A stretch of 64,000 nucleotides of DNA from positions 147,702,741 to 147,766,740 of the forward strand of contig CM043945.1 in the NCBI GenBank assembly GCA_014529385.2, in the 5' to 3' direction. Position 1 is the first letter of the stretch; the number at the start of each line of letters is the position of its first letter. The notes beneath the pieces were generated by a model that ran no database searches, had not been told where the DNA came from, and saw only the letters and a program-made list of their open reading frames with translations. Of the stretch, positions 42,558-53,922 are shown piece after piece. This DNA comes from Adiantum capillus-veneris (lineage: Eukaryota; Streptophyta; Polypodiopsida; Polypodiales; Pteridaceae). A program made the translations under genes and the position numbers.

Positions 42558-42761
42558 TGTTGTGTGTGAACACACTAGGACCGCCGGGGCATTTTTTCCC
42601 TCTTTAGGAGGTTTTTTCCCCCGTGTATTGTATATACGCCCATCACTCTAGGGCTATCTATCTTTCCATTGCACACTAAGTAACACACTCTCTATTGTGT
42701 CCCTTGAGCTTCTTCGTCTTCTCCAAGCTGTGTGTGTTTCTCTACAACCCTAATTCCAACA
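42558..42761 (+). repeat. 5' LTR of copia A, internally deleted
   Basis: 204 bp, ending ccctaattccaaca. Compared with the 225-bp 3' LTR it lacks the segment between the first TGT and TGTGTGTGAAC (about 21 bp), as if deleted between short TGT repeats. Confidence 0.85.
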
Positions 42762-42776
42762 ATTGGTATCAGAGCA
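42762..42776 (+). other. Primer-binding site of copia A
   Basis: attggtatcagagca follows the LTR: initiator-Met tRNA complement. Confidence 0.9.
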
Positions 42777-43152
42777 GGTCACGTCCTCCCGGGCTTAGTC
42801 GCCAGCTGCTCCAGCACACGCCTGCTCACTTTCTCCGATTTCAGTGAGCTTTGGCGAGCGTTCGCAGGTCGACAAAAATTTTGGGGCAGCTCGAAGAGCT
42901 TGGTCTGCTCAGAATTTTGATTTGGGCTCATTTCGGCCTCCGTTTCCACTACATGCAGTACTGCACAGGCTATTTCGTCATTTTGTGCAGAATTTCTGTC
43001 AGTGCCGTTTTCTGCATAACAGGTGCCTTAAAGTCTTCTACGGTTTGTGCTATATAGCACAAGTTCTTTCCGCTCCGTTTCTCCTATTTTCGGGCAGTTT
43101 TCACATCAGGTGCAACATTTACCATGGCAACAACAACACAGATGTGTTCAAG

Positions 43153-43803
43153 ATGTTTGCTGCTGAGGACAGGCTGGATGGGGACAACTACCCTATGTGG
43201 GCTTATATGATGCAACATGTTCTTGTGTCAAAGGGTGTCTGGAACATTGTGCAGGGCATTGATGTACGTCCTGGTTCTGAGGATGTAGGCGATGTTGAGG
43301 ATGTTGCAAGTCTTGCTGCAAGGATTGCAGCTGTTAGAGTTGTTTTGCCTACGGCAGAACAAGCTCCTTGGGATGTTAAGGATGCGCAGGCTCATGCATT
43401 GATTGCATTGTCTGTGAAGCGCACCATTGTTCCTCACATCCGTTCAGCAAAATCTGCAAAACAGGCTTGGGATATTTTAGCAGGTCTTTATGCAAGCCGC
43501 AATGAGGCTAAAATTGCTTTGTTGCGTAAAGAGTTGGAGTCGAAGATTATGCATGAGGAGGATGATATGGACACTTTCCTTGCTAGTGTCAAGGATATCA
43601 ATGAGCAGCTTATTTCTGCAGGTGAAGTCATTTCAGACAGTTCCCTTGTGCAGACTGTTCTTGATGCCTTACCAAATTCCTACCAGACTTTTGCTAGTAC
43701 TTGGAGACTGATGACCCAAGGAAATCCTGAAGTTGTCAAGTTTGATGCATTATGCACATTGCTGTTGCAAGATTCACTGTCTAGAACAAACAGGACTGGA
43801 TAG
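43153..43803 (+). pseudogene. Copia A gag, stopped before the zinc knuckle
   Basis: From ATG 43153 (MFAAEDRLDGDNYPMWAYMM), the usual copia Gag start. The UBN2-type Gag domain covers DAQAHALIALSVKRTIVPHI, AKQAWDILAGLYASRNEAKI and DSSLVQTVLDALPNSYQTFA. It ends at TAG 43801-43803, where copia B has CAG. An open frame runs 103 codons further upstream (from 42844) in both copies. An ATG in a good context (accatggc) lies at 43124 in another frame. The start at 43153 is chosen by homology. Confidence 0.85.
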
Positions 43804-46251
43804 CGTGCAGTTGAACAGGCTTTTATTGCTTCTCAAAGAAAGGGTGGTAACAGCAATGCAGCCACTTCTTATGGTTCTGCTGCGAGTGGCAAAAATTATG
43901 TTCCTAATGCTTCTGCTGGCAGTACTTCGTTTGGTAATTATGGTGATAAGGGCAAAAAGAAGATGCGTTGCCATTATTGTAAAGCCAACGATTACTTGAT
44001 AAAGTCATGTCCTAAGTTGAAGGCCAAAGAGGCTAAGAAGAAAGAGGGTGGTTCCACTGCAAATGCTGGTTACACTACAAATGCAGCCATTGTTGAGTCT
44101 TATGTGAAAGGAGATTGTATTGTTGATGTTGATGCAGAATGGGCTTTTAGCGCAGAGTGCACTTACAATCCTGCTGTCCATGATGCATGCTTGTCAGTTG
44201 CTGCAGATTCACATGTGTGGTATTTCGACAGTGGTGCTACAAAGCACATTACCTCACATCGTGAATTGTTTACCTCTCTCGAGTATGTCCCTCATGGGAA
44301 TTCAGTCACTTGTGCCAACAACGCCTCTTATCCAGTTCAGGGAGTTGGAAAGATTGTGCTCACTGCTGCTAATGGCAGTTCCTTCACACTTGCTGATGCA
44401 CTTTATGTACCTGGGATCAAGAAGAATCTCTTGTCTGTATCCGCACTTGCTAGACTTGGACTTGTAGTCAAATTTGTGGATGACAGATGTACAGTTCATG
44501 ATCTCAGTTTTGGTGATGAAATTGTTGTATCTGGCCTTTTGTGCCGTGGGCTGTATAAGCTCACTTTGTATGACAAGTGTGGACAAAATTTTGCAAATGC
44601 TGTTGCAGATTCAAGGGCTATTTCAGATGCAAAACTTTGGCATGCACGTTTTGGTCATCTGAATTTTGCCAGTTTGCTGCGTTTGCAGAAATCTGACATG
44701 GTTGCTTCTTTGCCACCTCTTGAAGCACCTGTCAAACATGTTTGTGAAGGCTGTATTTTGGGTAAGATGCAGCGTTCTAAATTTCCAAAGGATGGTTCAA
44801 TTCGGGCCACATGCAGGTTGCAGCTTGTGCATAGTGATGTTTGTGGGCCCATGCAAACTCCGTCCTTGGGCAATTACCTGTACTTCGTGACTTTCATTGA
44901 TGATTACTCCTGGCATGCATGGGTATTTCCGCTTGAAGCGAAGTCCGAAGTTTTTATGTGCTTCGAACAATTTCTGGCTATGGCTGAAAATGTCTCAAAA
45001 TGTACTATGGGCACCCTCCGTTCCGATCGAGGGGGGGAGTATATGTCTCATGAATTTAATGCATTTCTGGCTAGTCGTGGGATAAAACACCAATGTACAG
45101 TGCCTTATACGCCTCAGCAAAATGGTGTTGCTAAGAGGAAAAATAGGTCATTGACGGAAATGGCACAATGTATGGTCAAAAGTCAAGCTTTACCGCATTC
45201 TTTTTGGCTTGAGGCCATCATGTGTGCCACATATGTACTTAACAGGTGTCCTACGAAAGCTTTGCAGTCTATTGCTCCATATGAAGCATGGCATGATAGA
45301 AAGCCTTCTCTTGAGAACATGCGTGTTTTTGGCTATTTGGCATATGCTTTGGTGCCACAAGTGCAGCGCAGAAAATTGGATGATAAGGCTGTCAAATGTA
45401 TTTTTGTTGGTTATAGTGCTGAAAGCAAAGGTTACAGGTTGTATCATCCGCAAACAAAACATATTCTGGTTTCTCGGGATGTAGTGTTTGTGGAAGATTC
45501 TGTTCAGCCCTTGCTGTCATGTACTAGAGACAGTAATGTAAGCTCACAGGACATTTATGACACTTTGTTGCCTCTTTTCAGTGGTGGAAATACGAATGTA
45601 AGTTCCAATGAGGCAAATGTACAGCCTATGGGGGTTTCTGAAAATGTTTTAGATCAGCCTATTACTGATGCGGATGTACATGATGTACTTGATGAGGAAA
45701 GGGCTGAAAATGAGAAGGCTAGAGGTATGCCAAAATGGCTAGTACACACTTTGCGTGACAGTAAATTGGATGCACCTTTGTCTAGTCATACTCGTTCAGG
45801 ATCTCGCCATGCATCTTATGCATCAGATTGTTATGCTTTGGTTGTGTCTAGGTTACATGATGTTGAGGAGCCTCTGACTTTTGATGAAGCACAGAATTCA
45901 GAAAATTGGATGGCTGCCATGCAATCAGAATATGATGCACTTATAGAAAATGACACATGGACTTTATGTGATTTGCCTCCTGGCAAAAAGGCCATTGGTA
46001 CAAAGTGGGTTTACAAGTTGAAACGCAAGCCGGACGGTGAGATTGATCACCATAAGGCTCGACTTGTTGCAAAGGGATATGCACAGCAAAAAGGCATAGA
46101 TTATGAAGAGACTTTTGCTCCCACTTGTCGTATGACTACTGTGTGTTTTCTATGTGCATTGGCAGCTCATTTTGGTTGGGATGTACATCAATCAGACATT
46201 GTTACTGCTTTCTTGAATGGTGACATATTTGAGGAAGTTTATGTAACGTAG
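43804..46251 (+). pseudogene. Copia A: knuckle, protease, integrase, RT start
   Basis: Continues the Gag frame after the TAG. Knuckle CHYCKANDYLIKSC has Tyr where His is needed (copia B has His). Protease WYFDSGATKHITSH (DSG intact). Integrase zinc module LWHARFGHLNFASL ... CEGCILGKMQRSKF; core DVCGPMQTPSLGNY, TFIDDYSWHAWVFPL, LRSDRGGEYMSHEF; PQQNGVAKRKNRSL has Lys where the catalytic Glu should be. Then AYALVPQVQRRKLDD and RT: ENWMAAMQSEYDALIENDTW, GTKWVYKLKRKPDGEIDHHK, GWDVHQSDIVTAFLNGDI. It stops at TAG 46249-46251, again CAG in copia B. Confidence 0.9.
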
Positions 46252-47034
46252 CCTCGCGGTTTTGTCATAAAAGGACAATCGGACAAAGTGTGCAAATGTA
46301 ACAAGGCTTTGTATGGGTTGAAGCAATCTCCTCGTGCTTGGTATGAGAAAGCTGACACTCATTTGGTCAAACAAGGCTTTCGTAACAGTCCAACAGAAAG
46401 CACATTGTATGTAAAGCGTGAGGGTGATGTACTTCTCATTGTGGTTCTTTATGTCGATGATTTGCTGATCACTGAACCAAATGAGAGACATGTTGCTGAA
46501 TTTAAGGCTGATTTGAATGCTACTTTCAAGATGAAAGATTTGGGGTTGTTGCATCATTACTTGGGTATACAGTTTAAGCAGTGTGATGGTGGTATTGCCT
46601 TGTGTCAGAAAAGTTACATAGAGACATTGCTATGTAAGTTTGGACTTGAGGATTGCAAACCTATTGCCACTCCCATGGAAACAGGTTTGAAGTTGAGTCT
46701 ACATGATGCTGGTGATCCTGTTGATGTCACTCTTTACCAAACTGCTGTTGGCTGCCTCATTTATGTATGCAACACGAGGCCAGATATTCAGTTTGCAGTC
46801 TCACAGGTCAGCAGATTTATGCATAGCCGAGGGTCTAAGCATTGGCAGGCTGTCAAGAGGATTTTCCGCTACCTTAGTGGCACTTTACATCTTGGCTTGT
46901 TTTATCCCAAGGGGGGATCATTGCTACCAGACTTACATGCTTTTTCGGACTCAGATTGGGCTGGTTGTTTTGACACACGAGTGTCCACAAGTGGTTTTTG
47001 TTTCATGCTTGGCAGTTCATGTATATCATGTTAA
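46252..47034 (+). pseudogene. Copia A: RT C-terminal half, RNase H start
   Basis: Same frame after the TAG: CNKALYGLKQSPRAWYEKAD, VVLYVDDLLITEPNERH with the YVDD catalytic pair, MKDLGLLHHYLGIQF, YQTAVGCLIYVCNTRPDIQF, then RNase H AFSDSDWAGCFDTRVSTSGF. Ends at a TAA created by a 1-nt deletion near 47029 relative to copia B. Confidence 0.9.
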
Positions 47035-47405
47035 GCAAGAAGCAACCTACTGTGGCCACTTCTAGTTGTGAGGCTGAGTACAGGGCAGTCTTCATAGCTA
47101 TGGTTCAGTGTGTATGGCTCAGACGCCTTATGGCTGATTTGGGTGTTGGACATGACACTGCCAACACTATCTACACTGACAGTCAGAGCGCATTGGCAGT
47201 TGTGAGGAACCGAGTTTTTCATGCTCGCACAAAGCACATTGAGGTGCATTACCACTATGTCAGGGAGAGGCTCTCAGCAGGAGAGATCAGCTTGGCTTAT
47301 GTGCCAACACACGACAACCTTGCAGATCTTTTCACAAAGGCATTGTCTCGTGAGAAGCTTGAAGCTTTCCGCAAAGCTTTGGGCTTACTCCCCTTTGTGG
47401 ACTGA
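47035..47405 (+). pseudogene. Copia A: RNase H end
   Basis: In the shifted frame: ATSSCEAEYRAVFIAMVQCV with the catalytic Glu, TIYTDSQSALAVVRN with Asp, HARTKHIEVHYHYVRERL, and the natural end LADLFTKALSREKLEAFRKA ... PFVD. Ends with TGA 47403-47405. Confidence 0.9.
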
Positions 47406-47470
47406 TCCTGTCCTCAGGGCATGGCACTTCCCTTTACTCATGTGCCAGCTCTCATTCACCGCATCACTCC

Positions 47471-47480
47471 ACGGGGGATT
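47471..47480 (+). other. Polypurine tract of copia A
   Basis: acgggggatt directly before TGTTACCATA. Confidence 0.8.
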
Positions 47481-47705
47481 TGTTACCATATACATGTGGT
47501 AGTGATGTGTGTGAACACACTAGGACCGCCGGGGCATTTTTTCCCTCTTTAGGAGGTTTTTCCCCCCGTGTATTGTATATACGCCCATTACTCTAGGGCT
47601 ATCTATCTTTCCATTGCACACTAAGTAATACACTCTATTGTGTGCCTTGAGCTTCCTTCGTCTTCTCCAGGCTGTGTGTGTTTCTCTGCAACCCTAATTC
47701 CAACA
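47481..47705 (+). repeat. 3' LTR of copia A
   Basis: 225 bp from TGTTACCATA to TTCCAACA. It contains a TATA-like tattgtatatacgcc near 47570. Matches both LTRs of copia B. Confidence 0.92.
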
Positions 47706-49717
47706 CTTAGTACTTTTTTATGTTACCGGGTGATATAAAGCAATGGTACACTTGGAAGTAAATGAAACTTTTACTTACATTGAAGTTAAGTGATTGTATA
47801 AATTTCAATAAATTCAATGTTCCTTACAAGTCTTAAGCTCAAACAAAAGGCTTACAGAGCAGGATTATGGTGAGCATATTCTTTGAAGATGTTTCTCCTA
47901 CATCCAGATGCACGGAGTCCTTGCAAAATACACAAAATACCTAGCATGCAAGAGAAACATCGCAAATGCATAGTTGTAGCCATGATCATCTATAGAATAT
48001 GCTCAAATCCCATGTACACACGGTACTTATCATAGCACACACAAAAAGAGAGGAGGAGAGCAATGCAACACGTGCATGCGCACCTCTTAGATCGCAAGAG
48101 AGACGAGAAGAAAGGAGAGAAATAGAGAAACACAGAGCACTAGGAAGCATCTCCTCCATGCAAGAGTGAGCTTTTCCCTCTGCATGTATTTATTTATGGA
48201 TTTCAGCCAATGCTCAAAATGATTGCAATCCTCCGCTTGGACATAAATAACTATTGCTTGTAACAAGCTGACAAAACATGTCCGTCAAGTCCAATGGTTT
48301 TTGCTGCTTTCCACCTATCCACTTTACAACAAGTAGATGTTAAAGCATCATAATTAAATCTCATTGCATACCTCTCCGTTAAGGAAGAAACTACCATCAC
48401 TTGCTATGTTATGAATTTACTATTCACACTTGTCAAAAATATGACTTAGAATTACTTACCAAATCCAAATCATTTCCATCATATACTCGAGCTGTAGTTG
48501 TGGCCAGCCACTATAGTATGATTTTGTAATTGGTGTTGCCTAAACCTACAAATCGATACTAACTGACCTATTTTCTAAATCAGTGCATCTACTTTGTGAT
48601 GCCTAGACCGACAGATCTGCACTTATACTATTCCAACTGGTAAATCTATATTTAGGGTTGTGCTACCTAAACCGACAAATCTGCCTTGGTGATGCTTAAA
48701 TCGATTGATCTATACTAAACAAGTTGGTGTTTCTCCCAGATGAAAATTGTATACTACCTAAACCGGTGAATCGGTGTACTTATGACTAATGGACTAAGCA
48801 TTATATCATTTATGACACACTTGCTACCAATCAACTTTCAAAAATGAATAATTTTTTCTCATGGAAAGACTTGTGAGTGTGATACCCGTTGCTCCAAAGA
48901 TCCTTGCATATCTGAATGGCTTTGCTTGGTCGTCACATTGCTTAAAGATATCATGTGAACAAACAATTAGAACAAAATGTTACTATCAGCAAATATCATA
49001 GTGTACATCCTCAAACTTGATGCCAAGGGAGTCAAATTTCCATGTGTATGTAAGCCTTCTTGTGATGGTCAAATCGGTGTGGCTTCAACAAAAAATCATT
49101 CAAAGGAACTAAACATTTATGAGATGTGTCACTATGAAAAGATAGAGAAATCGTTTAGGAAAATGCTAGATATGATACTAATTTAGGGTTTGGTGGATTC
49201 TTAACGATACTATAACTGAATGTAATGAAGAGCAAAGAGATATAGCATATAAATAATTGACTGGACGTGTCGTAAGATATAATATATTTTCTACTACATC
49301 AAATTGAATTTTAAGTAATTTGAGTACAGAAAGACTATCATAGCGTTGTGTGTCACTATTCAGAATGGCTGTATATGTTTCTCTACTAGCGACTCTTAAG
49401 ACTATTCACAAAAACAAAGTGATGCTTTTTGAAATTTTTCCCAACATCAGTATTAGCGTCAATATGCGCATCACAAATATCGACTATGATATCAATGTAT
49501 ATATTTACGATAAAACCTCTTGTGAAATTACAGTCCATATGCACATCGCAAATATCGACTGCGATATCAAAGTATATATCAACGACTGTCATATCAATGC
49601 TTTGCGAGGGCAAAAAAAATCAGAACTAAGCTACGATCTTGTTTTGAGCTATTCGTGGCAAAAACCCTGTTCAACTTCTCCAAATTTGTTGTAGGTAAGC
49701 TTCATCTCTCCTTCTTT

Positions 49718-49721
<4 letters not shown>
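47706..49721. other. AT-rich spacer with short tandem repeats
   Basis: No convincing gene. From about 48534 to 48780 a unit of about 30 bp recurs at 30- or 60-bp spacing: gcctaaacctacaaatcgat, gcctagaccgacagatctgc, acctaaaccgacaaatctgc, gcttaaatcgattgatctat, acctaaaccggtgaatcgg. At 49461 and 49535 a 50-bp block (atatgc-catc-caaatatcgact-gatatcaa-gtatatat) is duplicated with period 74; it gives a 114-codon frame (49350-49694) that is probably chance. Confidence 0.55.

Positions 49722-49758
<37 letters not shown>
49722..49758. repeat. (CT)n microsatellite
   Basis: About 18 CT units directly before the second copy of the 170-bp repeat. Confidence 0.95.
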
Positions 49759-49759
<1 letters not shown>

Positions 49760-49761
<2 letters not shown>

Positions 49762-49930
49762 TTGCAACTTGTAGGACACACCCGAGTGCATACCTATTAC
49801 CTCACGAGAATTCATGAAATAAGGGCAGGAGTTTAGGATGAAATGCATACATTGTCCATGTTACATACACGAATGAAAGTGAGGTACTTAGGATTAGTTT
49901 GTATATGTAGGGTAATTTTATCCAAAGTCT
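49760..49930. repeat. 170-bp dispersed repeat, copy 2
   Basis: Same orientation as copy 1 at 41475-41645, from ttgcaacttgtaggacacac to gggtaattttatcca. Right flank unrelated to that of copy 1. Confidence 0.8.
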
Positions 49931-50430
49931 CTGTGTGCTCAAAAAAACATAAAAAATAAAAAATTATCAATGAATTATTAAATTATAAAATTAATTGAAC
50001 GATGAAATTTTTTTGTCAACTAATTGTAGTTGTTTTGAGTATTAATATGAAAATCAAAACTTGAATTAAATTTAAATTTTTAACTTTAATTCTAAATTTT
50101 GAATTTCATTTTTAAATTTATGATTATTTTGATGTTTTTGTTTATTATCAGTGTGTTTTCTATTTAATTCTAAAGATTGAATTTAAATTTAGGTCTCATA
50201 TTTTTTAATTTAAATTTAAACGTTCGATTCATGTTTTTTAATTTCATTGAAATGATAATTTTGAAATTACATTTATAACTTGAAGTTAAGTTTAAATTAT
50301 AAGTTTAAGTTTAAGTTTAGAGTTGAAATTACGATGTGTTAACTACAATTATGTTTAAGTTTATTTTAGAGTTACAATTTAAGTTAGATTTTGGTTTAGA
50401 GTTTAGAGAATATAGGTTTAGATATGAGTT
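49931..50430. other. AT-rich region without gene
   Basis: Very AT-rich with short direct and inverted words (aatttaaatttaa, ttaagtttaagttta). Nothing recognisable. Confidence 0.6.
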
Positions 50431-50985
50431 TGCAAGCCATATTTGAAGCCGTCTAACACAACGGCAAAATGACAAACCGGTTTTGAAGTCTATATGTTTG
50501 CTTTTTTTCTCTTAAAATGCAAACGGACTTTCCCTCTTGTAGTTTGTGTTAACAAAAATATATATGGCCTACTCAGACCATCAATGGGCAAGTAGGCCAA
50601 CCATTTGCCTAGTAGCAAACACATATGGCAAGTGGGCCAGTTGTTTTTGATGTCCGTTTGTATTCAAGTCCCTAAAAAACGCAAACAAGGTTCAAAAAAG
50701 CTTTGTGCACTTTCCATTTATGCTTGCCACTTTGTATACGGCTTGCTCTTATATTTATTGATGGTTTGGATAAAATGACAAGCAGAAATGACAAGTGTGC
50801 AAGCCGTTTTTGAAGGTTTTTTGCGTTTAGGAGAGAACAAATACAAACGTACTTCAAAATGGCTTACGGACTTGCCATTTGTGCTTTCTGCTTTGCATAT
50901 AGCATACCTTGTCACCTATCGATGGCATGGGCAAGCCATAAGTGCGAAGCAGTCAGCTCAAATGGCAAGATGGCAACCCATTCTT
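50431..50985. repeat. Palindromic satellite array, left part
   Basis: Three full and one partial unit of about 160-178 bp. Each unit is a long imperfect inverted repeat: arm words such as cacaaatggcaagt..gcaagc, then ccgtttttgaagtccgtttgt, a short T-rich or A-rich loop, and the inverted arm. Units are separated by a motif like accatcaatggg (50577, 50757 inverted, 50917). The last unit is cut by copia B. No coding sequence. Confidence 0.75.
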
Positions 50986-51212
50986 TGTTGGAATTAGGGT
51001 TGCAGAGAAACACACATAGCTTGGAGAAGATGAAGGAAGCTCAAGGCACACAATAGAGAGTGTGTTACTTAGTGTGCAATGGAAACATAGATAGCCCTAG
51101 AGTGATGGGCATATATACAATGCATGGGGGAAAAAACCTCCTAAAGAGGGAAAAAATGCCCTGGCGGTCCTAGTGTGTTCACACACATCACTACCACATG
51201 TATATGGTAACA
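50986..51212 (-). repeat. 3' LTR of copia B
   Basis: 227 bp. The polypurine tract on the minus strand (CCAGGGGGGATT) lies at 51213-51224. Confidence 0.95.
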
Positions 51213-51287
51213 AATCCCCCCTGGAGTGATGCGGTGAACGAGAGCTGGCACATGAGTTAAGGGAAGTGCCATGCCTTGAGGACAGGA

Positions 51288-52018
51288 TCAGTCCACAAAG
51301 GGGACTAAGCCCAAAGCTTTGCAGAAAGCTTCAAGCTTCTCACGAGACAATGTCTTTGTGAAAAGATCTGCAAGGTTGTCCTGTGTTGGCATATAAGCCA
51401 AGCTGATCTCTCCTGCTGAGAGCCTCTCCCTGACATAGTGGTAATGCACCTCAATGTGCTTTGTGCGAGAATGAAAAACTGGGTTCCTCGCAACTGCCAA
51501 TGCACTCTGACTGTCAGTGTAGATAGTGTTGGCAGTGTCCTGTCCAACACCCAAATCAGCCATAAGGTGTCTGAGCCATACACACTCAACCGTAGCTGTG
51601 AAGACTGCCCTGTACTCAGCCTCACAACTCGAAGTGGCCACAGTAGGTTGCTTCTTGCTCAACCATGATATACATGAACTGCCAAGCATGAAACAAAAAC
51701 CACTTGTGGACACTCGCGTGTCAAAACAGCCAGCCCAATCTGAGTCCGAAAAAGCATGTAAGTCTGGCGGCAATGATCCCCCCTTGGGATAAAACAAGCC
51801 AAGATGTAAAGTGCCACTAAGGTAGCGGAAAATCCTCTTGACAGCCTGCCAATGCTTAGACCTTGGGCTATGCATAAATCTGCTGACCTGTGAGACTGCA
51901 AACTGAATATCTGGCCTCGTGTTGCATACATAAATGAGGCAGCCAACAGCAGTTTGGTAAAGAGTGACATCAGCAGGATCACTAGCATCATGTAGACTCA
52001 ACTTCAAACCTGTTTCCA
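51288..52018 (-). pseudogene. Copia B: RT end and RNase H
   Basis: From the frameshift near 52019 to the natural stop at 51288: ETGLKLSLHDASDPADVTLY, GCLIYVCNTRPDIQFAVSQV, RNase H AFSDSDWAGCFDTRVSTSGF, SWLSKKQPTVATSSCEAEYR with Glu, YTDSQSALAVARN, HIEVHYHYVRERLSAGEI and LADLFTKTLSREKLEAFCKA. The tail ends PFVD as in copia A. Confidence 0.92.
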
Positions 52019-53145
52019 CTGGGAGTGGCAATAGGTTTGCAATCCTCAAGTCCAAACTTACATAGCAATGTCTCTATGTAACTTCTCTGACACAACGCAA
52101 TACCACCATCACACTGCTTAAACTGTATACCCAAGTAATGATGCAAAAACCCCAAATCTTTCATCTTGAAAGTAGCATTCAAATCAGCCTTAAATTCAGC
52201 AATATGTCTCTCATTTGGTCCAGTGATCAGCAAATCATCGACATAAAGAACCACAATGAGAAGTACATCACCCTCACGCTTTACATACAATGTGCTTTCT
52301 GTTGGACTGTTACGAAAGCCTTGTTTGACCAAATGAGTGTCAGCTTTCTCATACCAAGCACGAGGAGATTGCTTCAACCCATACAAAGCCTTGTTACATT
52401 TTCTCACTTTGTCCTCTTGTCGTTTTATGACAAAACCGCGAGACTGCGTTACATAAGTTTCCTCAAATATGTCACCATTCAAGAAAGCAGTAACAATGTC
52501 TGATTGATGTACATCCCAACCAAAATGAGCTGCCAATGCACATAGAAAACGCACAGTAGTCATACGACAAGTGGGAGAAAAAGTCTCTTCATAATCTATG
52601 CCTTTTTGATGTGCATAACCCTTTGCAACAAGTCGAGCCTTATGGCGATCGATCTCACCATCCGGCTTGCGTTTCAACTTGTAAACCCATTTCGTACCAA
52701 TGGCCTTTTTGCCAGGAGGCAAATCACATAAAGTCCATGTGTCATTTTCTATAAGTGCATCATATTCTGATTGCATGGCAGCCATCCAATTTTCTGAATT
52801 TTGTGCTTCATCAAAAGTCAGAGGTTCCTCAACATCATGTAAGCTAGACATAGCCAAAGCATAACAATCTGATGCATAAGATGCATGGCGAGAGCCTGAA
52901 CGAGTACGACTAGACAAAGGTGCATCCAATTTACTGTCACGCAAGGTGTGCACCAGCCATTTTGGCATACCTCTAGCCTTCTCATTTTCAACCCTTTCCT
53001 CATCAAGTACATCATGTACATCTACATCAGTAATAGGCTGATCTAGAACATTTTCAGAAACCCCCATAGGTTGTACATTTGCCTCATTGGAACTTACATT
53101 CGTATTTCCACCACTGAAAAGAGGCAACAAAGTGTCATAAATGTC
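52019..53145 (-). pseudogene. Copia B: linker and reverse transcriptase
   Basis: After the TAG at 53146-53148: linker, then ENWMAAMQSEYDALIENDTW, GTKWVYKLKRKPDGEIDRHK, QSDIVTAFLNGDIFEETYVT, YGLKQSPRAWYEKADTHLV and VVLYVDDLLITGPNERH (YVDD). The frame changes near 52019, where an extra base follows CCCA relative to copia A. Confidence 0.92.
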
Positions 53146-53922
53146 CTATGAGCTTACATTACTGTCTCTAGTACATGACAGCAAGTGTTGAATAGAATCT
53201 TCCACAAACACTACATCCCGAGAAACCAGAATACGTTTTGTTTGCGGATGATACAACCTGTAACCTTTGCTTTCAGCACTATAACCAACAAAAATACATT
53301 TGATAGCCTTATCATCCAATTTTCTGCGTTGCACTTGTGGCACCAAAGCATATGGCAAACAACCAAAAACACGCATGTGCTCAATAGAAGGTTTTCTATC
53401 ATGCCATGCTTCATATGGAGTAATAGACTGCAAGGCTTTTGTAGGACACCTGTTAAGTACATAAGTGGCACACATGATGGCCTCAAGCCAAAAAGAATGC
53501 GGCAAAGCTTGACTTTTGACCATACATCGTGCCATTTCCGTCAGTGACCTGTTTTTCCTCTCAGCAACACCATTTTGTTGAGGTGTATAAGGCACTGTAC
53601 ATTGGTGTTTTATCCCACGACTAGCCAGAAATGCATTAAATTCATGAGACATATACTCCCCCCCTCGATCGAAACGGAGTGTGACCATAGTACATTTCGA
53701 GACATTTTCAGCCATAGCCAAAAATTGTTTGAAGCACATAAAAACTTTGGACTTCGCTTTAAGCGGAAATACCCATGCATGCCTGGAGTAATCATCAATG
53801 AATGTCACGAAGTACAGGTAATTGCCCAAGGACGGAGTTTGCATGGGCCCACAAACATCACTATGCACAAGCTGCAACCTGCATGTGGCCCGAACTGAAC
53901 CATCCTTTGGAAACTTAGAACG
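53146..53922 (-). pseudogene. Copia B: integrase core
   Basis: Between two TAG codons, both CAG in copia A. LVHSDVCGPMQTPSLGNY, TFIDDYSRHAWVFPLKAKSK, RFDRGGEYMSHEFNAF (Asp), YTPQQNGVAERKNRSLTEMA with the catalytic Glu, and KCIFVGYSAESKGYRLYHPQ. Confidence 0.92.

Larger units (their letters stand above)
42558..47705 (+). mobile_element. Ty1/copia element A
   Basis: Plus-strand copia: 5' LTR, Met-tRNA primer site, gag, protease, integrase, RT, RNase H, 3' LTR, in the copia order (integrase before RT). Nearly identical to copia B at 50986-56159 in opposite orientation. It has two TAG stops, a 1-nt deletion, a lost knuckle His and a lost integrase Glu, so it is dead. The 5' LTR lacks its first about 21 bp and no target duplication is evident. 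Confidence 0.92.

Noticed and set aside
49350-49694. 114-codon ORF with internal repeat as a small host gene
   Set aside because: The repeat is a 74-bp DNA duplication in AT-rich sequence; no start context, domain or neighbour supports it.
50431-50985. CRISPR-like or direct-repeat array
   Set aside because: Units are palindromic, 160-180 bp, without unique spacers, in a plant nuclear setting; it is a satellite or foldback array.
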